The notes under the pieces were generated by a model. The model was not told where the DNA came from. It was given only the letters and a program-made list of their open reading frames with translations, and searched no databases. Positions 48,400 to 60,452 of a stretch of 64,000 nucleotides of DNA are shown here, piece after piece. Source of the stretch: Nectonema munidae (Eukaryota; Nematomorpha; Nectonematoida; Nectonematidae); assembly GCA_030549495.1 (NCBI GenBank), contig JAUIRK010001002.1, forward strand, positions 363,282-427,281. Reading direction: 5' to 3'. The position numbers and the translations under genes were made by a program. Within the stretch, counting starts at the first letter, position 1; each line of letters opens with the position of its first letter.

Positions 48400-48964
48400 T
48401 CTTATCTGTGCCACCTGGACCATCAATAAAGAAAACATTAGCTGAAGATTTGTCATTTTTTTCTAAGGAACATTACTGAATCAGCAACCGAAATCTGTTC
48501 AACTTTAAGCATAGTTCTTATATTAGAAGCTTCTTCTCTAGCTTGTTGAATATTGGGCAGATCTTCAATTAATGTTTCTTTCAAAACTGGAAGTCCAAAA
48601 TCAATAAGTGTCTTACTAAATTGTTCTAGAATACTTTGAAATGTTCAGCTTTGAAATCAGACTTATACTGGAGATAATCCTCCCTCATTTCCAAACGAAA
48701 GGTTTGCCACAAATGAGAAGAATTACTTGGCTCACCATGAATCAAAATAATGTGGCACCAGGTACGTGCAAAAGAAGAATGCGCAGAAAATATCCCTCAC
48801 CCTCTGTAATACTGGCGTTATACATCCTACTTACTACTTTTTCAGCCCCATCTGTCTAATTACCCATTTTTTCCAAACTTTTGAAGACATAATGATAAGG
48901 AATATCAGTGTATAGGTGTACTGTCTGGCGTTTTTATCATTTTGATTGAGGTCAAACCAAGGCC

Positions 48965-49618
48965 CAGTCGTTCCCAACCACTGTGCCATAAAATTAAAGA
49001 ATATTTTCCTTCAATCAGCATTGAAAAATTTGATTGGATTCGCAATCCTTTCCTAGATTTATCGATTATCAATCTTTCCAATTTTGAGTTATGTGAAGAG
49101 GAAGAATTAGCAAGCCTTTCCAGTGATCGTGGACTCAAATTGAAGTACACACAACTGTCATTAGACGCCTTTTGGATTTTTGTTATGGAAGAGTATCCAA
49201 CTCTAAGTAAAAAAGCCATCAAAGTCTTACTCCAATTCTCAACTTCATACCTATGTGAGCTGGGATTTTCTTACCAAAACAACATCAAAAATAAAAAACG
49301 TGAAAGACTTAAAAACATTGAAGAAGAGTTAAGAGTATGTCTCTTTCACATTCGCCCACGTATGGCAGCAGTAGTCAAGAAGCACCAGGCACAACTGTCC
49401 CACTGACATTCACAATTATTATTCTATACCCGATACTGAATACAGGATACGTTTATTTGTGTGAATAAAAATTTTCTTTATATGATCTCCTATATTTTTA
49501 ATATTTTATTGCAAAAAGGCTTTATGAGTAGAAAATATTCATTTTTTGGATAGGTGTGCCGCGAAAATTTGAATAGCTCAAAAGTGTGCCGCCATGTAAA
49601 AAAGGTTGGGAACCACTG
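48965..49618 (+). mobile_element. hAT element (hAT-1, ZBED-like), internally deleted
   Basis: The left end is CAGTCGTTCCCAACCACTGT; the right end read inward is CAGTGGTTCCCAACC. These are typical hAT termini. Only 654 bp long: the left terminus joins almost directly to the last part of a transposase gene. The 8-base duplications are not recognisable. It lies within Helitron 2. Confidence 0.8.
48990..49406 (+). pseudogene. hAT transposase C-terminus (ZBED5/FAM200-like)
   Basis: The frame, open back to 48942, encodes EYFPSISIEKFDWIRNPF, LDAFWIFVMEEYPTLSKKAI and VLLQFSTSYLCELGFSYQNN, followed by RVCLFHIRPRMAAVVKKHQ and AQLSH before the stop at 49404-49406. TSYLCE-GFS and the final QAQ-SH are signature residues of the dimerisation domain in the hAT group that gave rise to vertebrate ZBED5 and FAM200. 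The catalytic N-terminal part is deleted, so this is a remnant even though it lacks internal stops. Confidence 0.85.
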
Positions 49619-49858
49619 AGCAATTAACATTGTATGCTGGGCCCTCTAGAAACGGCGGCATTTTCTTCGCCTTCTCTAAAATAAATTTTTTGTTGATTAG
49701 GAAGATGTAATGGGAGTCTAATAATGTTATGACTTTGGGTATGCATAGGAAATGTAAATATACGCCAAGATGCATCAGGAGGAGAAAAATATCTGGCATC
49801 TAAATATGTTTTAATTTCATCATTATATTCATTAATTTCAACATGAGCACGAGCAGTC

Positions 49859-51011
49859 TCAATTCACATGAGTAGTGCTTTTGTAGACATATTTGTAAAG
49901 ATATTTAACACTTTTGATACTAACGCAGGCCTTCAAATTTATATGCGCGCTGTATTGCTTACATAAAAAGGGGTTATAAGGGACAACTCCTCTGTTATCT
50001 AATTCAACATTCCTGATAGTGACGGTGCGGCCGGTATCAGGTCGAAAATATAAAGGATAGCCATTATTATTAAGGATAGTGCGCTGATTAAAATCTTTGG
50101 GATAATCTTTAATGCAAGTTATATCTTGCATACATTGTTATGAATTATTCACATGGACAGTTAATTATTTCATATAGTTCGCGGTCTTCTTCAGGATCTG
50201 GAAGCCGAAATAAGTGTGTCAATGTCATCTGCATAATACAATTTAAAATCATTACTTAGATGCAAGAGCATGTGGACATGGGGAAGTCCTCTTTTTTGGA
50301 ACTCAATAACATCTACATGGCCACAAATAACACCAAAAATACCATTCTTTAAGTCATTCTTTCTTCCACTTTTAGTTTGAAAACCCGTGAAACCAAGTCA
50401 GGTATATCAGAAGTCGTTTGATCTGGCAATACATTTTTAACAATTTCTGGCCATTTTGGGTTACATGTAAATTTTAAAAAAAGATCAGGTTGGCCATTTT
50501 TAGCCACAAGCGCCATCGCATCAAGATATAATTGATGCATTTGATGTGAAGACCTTTGAAAAGTTGATGGGAGAATAACAATATGACCGGGACGTAAATT
50601 ACGATCACCAGCAGTACTTTGCTAATGGTCTACCAAACCTTGATAAGTTTCTGCTCTAAGTTGCCTTTAATTATTTCGAATAAAAGAAAGGCGTTGACCT
50701 TCAACTTTGACATAGGCATCAACCAAAAATTGTTGAAATAGTTTTACTGCTAAATGCAAAGCAGAAAAATCATTTCTAAAATCAATTCTATAAACATAAT
50801 ATTGTAATTGTGTTAGTCTATTGCGCACCGGAGTTGAATGTTGTGGAAAATTATTAAAATTTGGGTCCCACCTAGCTTGGCCCCTAGGAAAAATTAGTGG
50901 GTAAATCATTGAATCGAAGTTTGCAGAAATATATTGAATATGTCTAAGAATTTGATTATGGGGATATACAACAATCTGGTTATAAAGTGGAGACTGGAGG
51001 GGCACCATCAT
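49859..51011 (-). pseudogene. Helitron 2 N-terminal and Rep domains
   Basis: MIYPLIFPRGQARWDPNF and KLFQQFLVDAYVKVEGQRLS are the N-domain core. MHQLYLDAMALVAKNGQPDL and FLKFTCNPKWPEIVKNVL precede Rep. GLPHVHMLLHL (about 50270) holds the HUH histidines with IEFQKR before it. After shifts come NNNGYPLYFRPDTGRT and DNRGVVPYNPFL, then KYLYKYVYKS. It is not the same copy as Helitron 1: shared motifs differ at many residues. Confidence 0.85.
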
Positions 51012-51047
51012 TACTGATGAAAATTACAGCAAATTCTTCGTGTAGAG

Positions 51048-51720
51048 CAGTGGTTCTTAACCTTTTTTCTATAATTCCCCATTTTTAGTGAGCGAACTCT
51101 CAATTTCCCACCACAGTTATCGTTCACTAAAAAAATGAATTTTAACCTATTCAGTGTTTAGTGGGTAAATATACATTTTGCTTTTTTGTGTCATTTTACA
51201 AACTCGAAAATTTTGTTTATATACTATATTTATTTCTTTAAAAAATTTTTGTTTATCAAACATAGTAAGAACGTTATCTTTTTTATAAACATATTTTTGT
51301 ATGATATATTATTGGTATTAAATTAAAAACTATTTAGAGATTATTTTTTTAAAGCAAACGTCATTATGAATATAGTATCAAAGCAATAAAGTTAAATTGA
51401 AGACCGCTGTATTAAAAAGATGAGGCATTTCTCATAATTATAAAATATATATCAATTATATTTTTTTCACTATTTATTAACAAAATAAAATGAAAAAATG
51501 CAACATCATCGGTTTCAATGCGATTTCTGCATTTGTTTTGCATTGATCAGTGTCTCAATATTTTGCTTGATTTTTGAAATTCCGCAGCGCAAATCAGATT
51601 CAAGATCAATCAGGCGGTTTCACGATTTTATTTGGATTTGAGCCATGCTTGAAAACCCCTACTAGCACTGGTACTTCGAAGGAAATGCAACTAGACGTGT
51701 GAGAGCGGACAAAGCAACGC
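51048..51720. mobile_element. hAT terminus and adjoining sequence (hAT-2)
   Basis: CAGTGGTTCTTAACCTTTTT at 51048 is a classic hAT end. It cuts the Helitron 2 reading frame right after EEFAVIF. No matching right end (AGAACCACTG) was found, so the other side is lost or replaced by hAT-3. No transposase was recognised in the segment. Confidence 0.6.
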
Positions 51721-51751
51721 GAGGATACAAGTAAGGTTCAATATTTTGGCA

Positions 51752-53300
51752 ATGTTTCTCGAATCGAGATTTATCGAGAATTCTCGAACTTTTTTGAAGT
51801 TTAACAAATCTAAAACCCATCTAGAAAAATACAACTTTCAATAATTTAAACTTATTAAAAATTATCAAAAATTTCAGAAAAATTTAATTATTTTGAAAGT
51901 TTAAAAAATTTCTTAAAAAAATCAAGCTATTGATACTTTTGTGACTAAGCTTTGTTCTAAGCTTAGTGACAAAAATCCCAGCAGAAGAAAATATACTTTC
52001 AGACTCCGTTGATGTTGGTGGAATACATTTTAAATTATTAAACAAGTTTTTGAGTTGAATTGACATTTTTCCTGTTGCTTCAAACGCTCTAGATCTTTAG
52101 AGTAACTAGTATTTCCATTATTAGTAAACATTTCATTTCTTGGATACATTTTATTTTTAATTGTGCTTTCAAGCTTTTCATTCAAACTTTTGTACTTTTT
52201 TTCACTTTCCACTTGAATTTCTTCATTTATATTTATGCTTTCGTTTTTATTTTTTCCTTCTTTCTTTAACAAATTGATCAAAAGTTCACGAACTTGGTGT
52301 GGGTCTAAAAGTGTCAAACTTTTGATTGATCTTTGATAATAATTTTTGCCAGAATTTAAATATTCTAAAAGACTAATAAGTTCTACGTTTCTTCTGACAC
52401 TTATTCTGGAAATAAAAGAATCTTTAACTTTTGAAGACAAAGCAGTACTAAGAAAATCTAGCTCCTCAAAGATGAACTCAAACGCAGCTTCAGCTGTCAA
52501 AAGATTTGAATCCCTACTACAGATTCTCTCAGAAGCAATTTTGATCGGCTTCAGAGTATTCATAAGATCACATAAAAACTTGGTTTCAGATTCGGAAAAT
52601 GAAATGTTTGTATTTATGTTAATTAAGCTTTTTGCAACACAAGATTTTATTTCAAGAAATCGTTCTATCATTAAAACTATACTGTTCCATCTTGTTTTCG
52701 AGTCTAAAACCAAATTTTTTTCTCTATTAAATTCTTTTTTGACATAGTTCTGTAAAATTTCGTTTTTCAAATAAGATTTTTTAAAAGTTTTAATAATTTT
52801 CCTAAGTTTTTTTAAAATTTCTTTAAAATTTATACCCATTTTTTTGTTGTGATCTGTGAGAAAATTATTGTATACAGCAAATGCTTGGCTGTCAAAATTG
52901 AAGCTAAGATCCTTTCTTAGAATCCTTCTAAGAAGCTTTCTTCAGATGAATAAGCTGATGTCTCTACACTTCTATTTTCTTTGTACAAAACATCACAAAC
53001 AGCCAAATGAATTGTATGAGCATAACATATTTGATGATGCAAAACTCCGCTAATTCTTGCTAGTTATATCATCACATTTGCTCCATCCGTTAAAAAAGAA
53101 ATGATGTGTTCTTGAAGATTGATGCTAAACTCTTCTAATTTCTGCTCAATTTCTTTAAGTGCATTTTCAGCGGTAAATGAGCCTTTTATTCTCATTAAGC
53201 CTAAATTAAAAAACTTACTTTGGCTTGAATGCAAGTTTAAAGTGAATACTTGGTTCTAATACTTTTCATTTAACGAAAATTGTTTGTTATTTACAAAAAA
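51752..53300 (-). mobile_element. hAT element (hAT-3), partial
   Basis: A probable terminus, CAATGTTTCTCGAATCGAGA (51752), is followed after about 130 bases by the 3' end of a minus-strand transposase that runs to about 53300. The other terminus is missing. Confidence 0.7.
51884..53300 (-). pseudogene. hAT transposase (hAT-3), C-terminal two thirds, broken
   Basis: From the upstream side: FFNLGLMRIKGSFTAENAL and LTDGANVMI (about 53210-53060, catalytic D in TDGA), then ICYAHTIHLAVCDVL. After changes of frame, the open stretch 52839-52030 starts MGINFKEILKKLRKIIKTF and includes LDSKTRWNSIVLMIERFLE, SERICSRDSNLLTAEAAFEF and LKDLERLKQQ-like residues. The last 60 residues (52066-51884) are LKCIPPTSTESESIFSSAGI and FVTKLRTKLSHKSINSL, the hAT dimerisation domain. 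A stop follows VMI, and the frame shifts near 52850 and 52050. It differs from hAT-1 and hAT-4 and belongs to a third hAT group. Confidence 0.85.
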
Positions 53301-53956
53301 AGATATATTCTTAATTGTATAAACATAACTGAACTAAACAATATTATTTATTACATTCTTTTTTATATTACTTTGATGACTTTATCAAGCACTCAGTTTT
53401 TACAAACTAAATAGATAAGTCAACCAAAAAATTAAAAAAGTCCAAAGTTTGGTTTTAACTATATTGAGAATTTATCTTTGCTTATATAAGATATCAGTTT
53501 TTACACATCTCATACCGTTACCGAACTACGGGGACGCTGAAATGGCCAATAAGTCAACATTTTGGAAAGTGGAACAAAAAACTAGTGAATATGATAGGGA
53601 TTACTGTTATTAAGAACTGTGTTAAGTTTCAGAAAGATTGGACTTGTAGTTTTGTCTGGGCAGTTACAGTAAATTTTAAAAAGTTGGAATTACGGGAAAC
53701 CGAAAATAGCCAAAAAGTGAAAATTTTGGAACGTGAAACAAAAAACTAACGAATATGATAGGGAGTACTCTAATTTAGAACTATGTTAAGTATCAGAAAG
53801 AATATAGTCAGGAAATTGATTTATAAGACAATCCCTGTCTGTCTATGTCAAAAAAAAATTTTATGACGATTTTGACATTTTTTGGTACTCAGATAAAAAA
53901 TTAATAACGTTCCCAAAAATTGTATTAGAAGTTATATACGAATAGTATTAGAAGTA

Positions 53957-54720
53957 CAGTCGAACCCCGTTAATTCACGCACCAGTAACTCACGGGTTTC
54001 ATTAAACCACGATTAATCCATGTCGCCCCTTAATTTTGAGTAGGTTTGCTGCAATGACACGCTAGCATTCAGACATTAAGAACAATACAGCCATGACATC
54101 CTGTCGTTCACGCCCACCCTTCACGCATTCAGAACCCTTCACGTATCCAGAAGACAAAAGTGTCCAGATAGAAAGAGCTATCATTGCTTCGTAATTGACT
54201 TGTGAAATTGCCTTAACAAGATAGTGGTCACTTTTCTCTTCTGGTCATTTTTCGTCTAGAACCTTTCACCTTTGTATAATTAACTTTAAATAATGTAGCG
54301 CGTTTAACATTGCGTTCAAACAATGCGTGTATTTTAAAGTGTAAACAACATTCTAACACTAATAGAGTACAAAATTATATTCACAGCGACTTCCAATCTA
54401 TCTTCATAATATTCTATACTCATACCGAATCACATCCCCAAGACCTAAACAATATGTCCAAGCGCAAGCATACAACGTATACCATCAAGGAAAAGTTGAA
54501 TGCTACCGAATGGGTACGAAATGGCGATAGACAAATACAGGTATGTTAACATACTATGTAAAGGGAAATTTATGAAAGAGTTAGTTTTTCAGGTTTGTCG
54601 AGACATAGGTGGAACGAATCTACTCTTCGTGGTTGGCTCCATGAAGAGGCCAAGCTACGAGACTTTACCCCTGATCTGGATGGTGAAGAAGCCTATAGAA
54701 AGCCTTTGAAAGTCATTCTA
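53957..54720 (+). mobile_element. Tigger/pogo-type element, left part
   Basis: Starts CAGTCGAACCCCGTTAATTC directly after TA (53955-53956); CAGTCGAACC is the usual Tigger terminus and TA its target. The coding part that follows is the DNA-binding N-terminus of the transposase. The right terminus is not present. Just downstream, a block of about 80 bases with GAAAGTCATTATAAGCTATT is found twice (from about 54703 and from 54785). Confidence 0.75.
54454..54710 (+). pseudogene. Tigger transposase DNA-binding domain with a 52-base intron
   Basis: MSKRKHTTYTIKEKLNATEW and VRNGDRQIQ form the first helix-turn-helix of a CENP-B/pogo-type DNA-binding domain. A GT..AG intron (54541-54592, gtatgt to tttttcag) then separates it from VCRDIG. 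One base appears lost shortly after, because ESTLRGWLHEEAKLRDFTPD and GEEAYRKPLKVIL continue in another frame. The catalytic DDE region is absent. Jerky- and Tigger-like genes in animals share this start. Confidence 0.75.
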
Positions 54721-55985
54721 AGCTATTAACAAAGATATACAAATAGTATTTTAACGATAGTATATAATAGTATTAGAAGTACGAAGCCTATGAAAGTCAT
54801 TATAAGCTATTACGGAGATATACGAAATAATTTAAAAATTAAGATCGGCTATAACTTTTGAATTACAAGCCCAAATCTATAATAATGAGTATCAAAATGT
54901 TCGTCTCCACGAGATAGACATATTATTTGAATTTTAAGAGCCAAAGGTATTTAAGTACAAAAGTTAAATCTTTTATAACTTGGTAATTATAAGAGATATT
55001 CAAAATCTTATAACAGATTCTTAATCTACGCATTAAATAGGTCTAGAATCCGCTTTAAAAAGTTTAATTTTAAAAATGAAAAAAAAAGTTTTTTTGGGAT
55101 TTGTCAAACTCTCGTTTCAAAACAGCACTAGATATGACAATTCTATCAACGGATTCCGATACATAGTACTTTATTTAGTCAGAAAAGGCCTATTTATGAA
55201 AAATTTAGAAAGTTTTATTTTTTTTTTATCCATTTTCAGGTATCGGTGGATCGCGAACGATATTAGATATGGAAAAATTTAAAAATAATAAGTAAAAAAT
55301 AGAATATTTTATATTGTGAAAAGCGTTGGATGTGCGAAATTGTAACTTTTTCATATATCCGTAACGTTAAATATTTTCTACTTTAAAAGGAATATCTCGA
55401 AAAGTATAATAAATATTAATTGCAGATTCTGAAACCTGTTTGAAGAAATAAAGTTTTTCAGCTATTCCAAGTGTGACAATGTCATTATTTTTTAAAATTT
55501 TCAAAAGGAATTAAACATTATTTCTAAGTTATTTTGCATTTAAATCTTTTTTTATGAAAAATATTTTTTGTTTGAAAAAATTAATGTTTAATAAATTTAA
55601 TGAAGGAAACGGTTCAATTTAAAATTAAATATAAATAAAGAATTACAAAAATGGAACTAATTTTAGGGTTAGTGAATATACCCTAATCAGGGTCATAACC
55701 CCAAATTTTCCAGAATCAATAACGAACTTTCGGGTGTTTTTGAGATATTACTTGGAAAACGCTGACCCGATCGGGACCGAAGTGCCGAGGGTAAAAAGGG
55801 TTAACGTTAACCATCAGAAACTCTTCTTTCTGAAAATGAACATAGTTCTTAATAACAGTACTCCCTATCATATTCACTAGTTTTTAGTTCCACGTTTCAA
55901 AATTTTGACTTTTTGGCCATTTTCGGATCCCCGTAGTTCGGGGGCGGTATCAGTTATGTAAAAACTGATTCCACCGTTGGAATCA

Positions 55986-56188
55986 GCGTCAAAAGTTATA
56001 TTAGAATGGACTGTCAAATTGGAGTTAGCTATGGAATAAATTTAAATAATAGAAAAAAACCTTAAACGCGGTCCAAATCGTTTGAAAATAGTACCAAAAT
56101 GCTTATATTTGAGTAAATTTTCACATCCTCAAATTATATCAGATTTTGATAGTAGACAACATAAATTTACTTTATATCATAAAATAAT
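55986..56188. other. Short non-coding spacer
   Basis: Nothing recognised between the inverted-end element and LINE-B. Confidence 0.5.
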
Positions 56189-57428
56189 CTAAAAATAGTT
56201 TAGCTTGTTCCTGTTATCTTTTGTGAAATTACAGCAACTAAAATATTTATTAAAATAATTATTTATACAAACTTTGATCAAAGTTTTTATTTTATTCGTA
56301 TAAAATATAAACAAGCTTTTGTTGAAGTCAAAAGTTTCAGTGCTACTTTTTTTCAATTTGAGATATAACTTATCTAGAATTTTAATTAGCTTTAGTAAAT
56401 CGAGTGTCATCCATGGATTATGGTAACTTTGGTATTTTTGTTTCTTTTATTTACAATAAACTTGCTGCAGTAAGAGATTTCTCTACTTAAAATACTAAAC
56501 AAATTAAAAATAAGAGTTTAGGATTATTAAAGGAAGGTTTGCAGAGAACTACAAAATCAAATCCACTTAATTTACATAAAAACATATTTCTATCATATAC
56601 TCGTTTTAAAAATGTATTATCCCATTTTTTTAGATCAACAGATATGAAATTTGGGTAATGATCAGAGACACAAGACTTAATAATAAAAGATTGAGTTTCA
56701 AGAACAGAGCTTATAAAGAAGTTGTCCATGCGGGTACTGAACTGAGGACGAGTCACTTTAGTTATAGATAACTAAAGAGAGTTAGATGACATGATATTTA
56801 GAAACTTGTGTGAAATCAAACTAATTGTATTCAAGAGATTATTATTGAAATCACCCATCATATAATTATATGGTAAAAGTTCATACTCAGACTAGAAATA
56901 AAATTTTCCATTTCTTTTTAAAAAAAAACCTTCGATAGATTCAGGAGAATTGTTCGGTTGACGGTAAACATGAATTAAAATATTCCGGCTGTTTTTTAAA
57001 TAAACTTCGATGGTGAAAAGTTTGAAATAGCTTGTGAATACATTGTTATTAACTTGAGCAAAGCAAACAGAATCATGAACAAAATAGCATAAACTAGAAT
57101 GTCTAGACAGAGAGCAAAGCTTAGAAATAAATTTGTACCCCTTAACATCGAAATAATTAACTGAGTATTGCAACCAAGTTTCTTGAATACCAACTATTAG
57201 AATAGGAAATATTCTGTTTGAATTAATACTGTTGATCATGTAACAAATATCTTCAAATTTAGCAGCTAGAGACTGTGAGTTTAAGCGATTTGCATTAAAA
57301 CTTTTATTGAATTCAAGAAGTTCACCTTTTTCCAAATAATGAGATGCCAAATTGTACCATTCACAATATTCATTCAGATACTCACATTCAATAAGATTCA
57401 AGTCAGAAAATTCTTGATTAGAACACAT
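56189..57428 (-). pseudogene. LINE-B ORF2 endonuclease
   Basis: On the minus strand, MCSNQEFSDLNLIECEYLNE begins a 178-residue frame with NANRLNSQSLAAKFEDI, IVGIQETWLQYS (catalytic E), CYFVHDSVCF and ILIHVYRQPNNSPESIEGFF. After frame changes, VTRPQFSTRMDNFF and KSCVSDHYPNFISVDL (about 56760-56640) give the end of the endonuclease with the SDH motif. The reverse transcriptase is missing: 56410-56189 is lysine-rich and corresponds at most to the linker. Related in organisation to LINE-A. Confidence 0.8.
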
Positions 57429-57499
57429 TATAAGAAAGAAGTAGTTTACATTATAAGAAATATCATAACTAGATTCATTGAATAAAATTCATTTTAACT

Positions 57500-58080
57500 T
57501 TATTAATTACATCAACATTTATTGCAACAGTTCTAAAGACTCTAATCATTATAATTTCTACTTTTACAATTGTAACATACGTACATTTTGGGTTTATCTT
57601 TGACTATACATTTACTAGCGCAATTATTATTGGAGCAAAATTTACATTTACTTAGATTGCTTCTACATATTTTTTTAGTATGCCCATATAATAAACATTT
57701 AGTACAAAAATTAACATTAACTAAATGATGTATTTCATTATATTTTGCAACAATAGTACTAAAATATTTGTTTTATTTATCAATAGAAATTTTCATAAAA
57801 ATAAATCGGATATGATCAATAAATTTTTTAATTTTCTTCAATACAATTATTCAGCATTATAACCAAATCAAAGGCTTCCCTATCTTCATTGCTTGGCTTC
57901 TTTTTTTAAACAATAAGATTTTTCAAAACTCTAATCTTTAAGGTGAAGAGATTCAAGTTACGATTTTTACAGATTCCGTTTCTTTAAAGAAGATTTTTTT
58001 TCTTTTTGACTGTAGCAATCCAAGGACAAAAGAGTTAACTTGCTGGAAAAGCATTCAAATAATCCTTTTTTGGAAAATGC
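57500..58080 (-). pseudogene. LINE-B ORF1 C-terminus with zinc knuckles
   Basis: Minus-strand frames from about 57780 to 57540 read NVNFCTKCLLYGHTKKIC, CKFCSNNNCASKC and VCYNCKSRN, three cysteine-rich knuckles as in LINE-A (FCTKCCMYGHTKKLC). This lies directly upstream of the endonuclease in transcription order, as expected for ORF1 and ORF2 of one element. The rest of ORF1 up to about 58080 is too decayed to follow. Confidence 0.75.
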
Positions 58081-58345
58081 TATAAGTGTATGATAAATTA
58101 CTCTATATTAAAAAATATTTGTTGCCCCTTGGAAATGATGAGTTATATAGGTATGTAGATTTGTAAAAATTAAGGTAATTATTGGTACAGATTTCATTGA
58201 TATTATATTAATATCAATATAATTAAATATTAAAATATAAAAAATTTAAATAGTTTTCACTTATTGCAAGAACAGACAAACAACTTGAATGGTTTTGTGT
58301 TATTAATATTATTAGTGCTGGGCAAAATTTGTCCGCTCAAGTGCT

Positions 58346-58366
58346 GGGGGGCGTAAAGTGCACCCC
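58346..58366. promoter_or_regulatory. Palindrome near the other end of copy D
   Basis: GGGGGGCGTAAAGTGCACCC, an imperfect form of the same palindrome, centred 49 bases from the element end. Copy B has it centred at 11734, 51 bases from its end. These match the right-end spacing in PB1 and PB2. Confidence 0.65.
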
Positions 58367-58389
58367 TATTTTTCTCAGATATTAATAAG

Positions 58390-59330
58390 TTTTTATAAAC
58401 ATTTTTAATGTTACATATATATTTCAACTATGCTGAATTCAGTGGTGATGTCCATTTTTTTTATCAAAATCAATCAAACCTGTCAAAAAATTGATCTAAA
58501 TGTGACAGATCATCTCAAAAATTAACTTTTTATTTAAATAATTATATAAAGTTTTTTACACATATATACCCATTTTCAAGTAAGCTGAATTCGGTGGTGA
58601 TATTCATTTTTTATGAAAATCAATCAAATCTGTCAAAAAATTGATCTAAATGTGACAGCTCATCTCAAAAAGGAACTTTTTATCTAAATAATTATATAAA
58701 GTTTTTTACACATGTATACCCATTTTCAAATATGCTGAATTTAGTGGTGATATTTATTTTTTATAAAAATCAATCAAACCTGTCAAAAAATTGATCTAAA
58801 TGTGACAGCTCATCTCAAAAAGTAACTTTTTATCTAAATAATTATATAAAGTTTTTTACACATGTATACCCTTTTTCAAATATGCTGAATTCAGTGGTAA
58901 TATTCATTTTTTATGTAAATCAATCAAACCTGTCAAAAAATTGATCTAAATGTGACAGCTCATCTCAAAAAAGAACTTTTTATCAAAATAATTATATATA
59001 GTTTTTTACACATGTATACCCATTTTCAAATATGCTAAATTTAGTGGTGATATTCATTTTTTTATGAAAATCAATCGAACCTGTCAAAAAATTGATCTAA
59101 ATGTGACAGCTCATCTGAAAAAAAGCTTTTTATCAAAATAATTATATGTTTTTTACACATATATACCCATTTTCAAGCATGCTGAATTCAGTGGTGATAT
59201 TAATTTTTCATAAAAATCATTCAAACCTGTCAAAAAAGTGATTTACATATGACAGCTCATCTCATAAAACTTTTTATCTAAATAATTAAATAATGTTTTT
59301 TACACATATACACCCATTTTCAAGCTTAAT
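58390..59330 (-). repeat. Array 2 of copy D, exactly 150-bp units
   Basis: About six units. TGTGACAGCTCATCTC-type anchors are exactly 150 bases apart (58501, 58651, 58801, 58951, 59101). Reverse complement of 10860-11690. Confidence 0.92.
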
Positions 59331-60221
59331 TTAAGTTTAATTCACTCAAAATATTTCATTCTACAGTAACTTATGTAACTGGATAGGACCTCTATCTTTT
59401 TGGCTACAAATTCTTTATCGGCTCGTAGTCTCTACGTCATATTATACTTTACAGCATGTAATTTTTCTATTCATTCTATGATGATCCTTTCTTGGTAGCT
59501 CTTATTTCATTAGAAATTTATATTCTTCAATGTGTGTTTGAAAAATTTTTTATAAATATAAAATTAGTTTTTTCCTCTATCAAAGCATTTTGATTAAAGA
59601 ATCTTCTGGATGATCTTAGACTTTTTTATCAGTATCGTGTATTTTATTATCAGGCCTGAATATTTGTCAAACAATCTCATTTCAAAGGTTTTTTTCTGAT
59701 GAATCATTCGTGATTTTCATTGTTCAATTACATAAATTTGTCCAAGTTCTTCATCTAACAAATTATCTCTTTGACACAAAAGGAAAAAGATGGACAAATT
59801 CAATTTAAATTAAAAATATCTTGATAGTGACTAAATTCTCACATATTGGCATCTGTGGCATTTTTGATAAATCTGACCTATTCTAAATTTTCAGATTTCC
59901 TACCCATCTTAGCTAAATGTTAATTGTAATCCTAGATGATAAGCTATAGATTTAAATATTTTTCATTTGTAAGAGAGGAACTTCTTTTTCACAGTCAAAA
60001 TCTTTTTGAAGCATCTATTATATAATTAAACCACTTCCTAGTCCATTAGAACATGGTAGATCTTCCATTTAGTCAAGATACATATTTTTTTAATTATTTG
60101 TTTTGATCACATGTTCTCTTTTCAATTAGTTTTCAAATTGGTTCCTTCTCTCATACAAATTTATAAAAGATTTTATAATACGTTTTGTTTTTTTTAAATA
60201 AATATTTCATACTCAAAAAAA

Positions 60222-60335
60222 ATGCTGATGATGATGATGATGATGATGAAGAAGAAGAAGAAGAAGAAAAAGAAGATTTATTTTATGATGATGATGATGA
60301 TGATGATGATGAAGAAGAAGAAGAAGATTTATTTT
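60222..60335. repeat. Simple triplet repeats at the 3' tail of LINE-C
   Basis: Two blocks of TGA repeats followed by AGA repeats, separated by TTTATTTTATGA. The acidic frame across them (runs of D and E) is an artefact. Doubling of the tail fits slippage during reverse transcription. Confidence 0.8.
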
Positions 60336-60452
60336 TTTATATACGCGACACTACTGCTTCCATAAGACTGTACAGTGACGCAAAAATACTTGTTTATATA
60401 TACATATTCATACGTGAATAAAACTCATTATAATTATTAAAAAAATATGTTT

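Larger units (their letters stand above)
48400..51046 (-). mobile_element. Helitron 2, split by a hAT element
   Basis: In order of translation on the minus strand: EEFAVIFISNDGAPP (about 51046) and the N-terminal domain to 50667; the Rep region 50540-50131; CxK-PKDFNQRT and the VVPYNPFLCKQYSAHIN block to 49859; ARYFSPPDASWRIFTFPMHT to 49630. The hAT insertion (49618-48965) follows. After it come LNQNDKNARQYTYTDIPYHY, ITEGEGYFLRILLLHVPGA and the Walker A start FFIDGPGGT at about 48411-48440, where it ends. The join across the hAT agrees with the usual Helitron order, so one element was split. Several frame changes make it inactive. Confidence 0.8.
53488..55985. mobile_element. 2.5-kb element with about 165-bp inverted ends, unassigned
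   Basis: 53488-53660 and 55830-55985 are inverted repeats. Shared pieces include ATCAGTTTTTACA, CCGAACTACGGGGA, AACTAGTGAATATGATAGGG and AACTATGTT. A second, partial copy of the end sequence lies just inside the left end (53690-53815). No target duplication or transposase of its own was recognised. A Tigger fragment is inserted in it. Confidence 0.75.

Noticed and set aside
60185-60421. Aspartate/glutamate-rich small protein
   Set aside because: It arises from TGA and AGA triplet repeats in the 3' tail of LINE-C.
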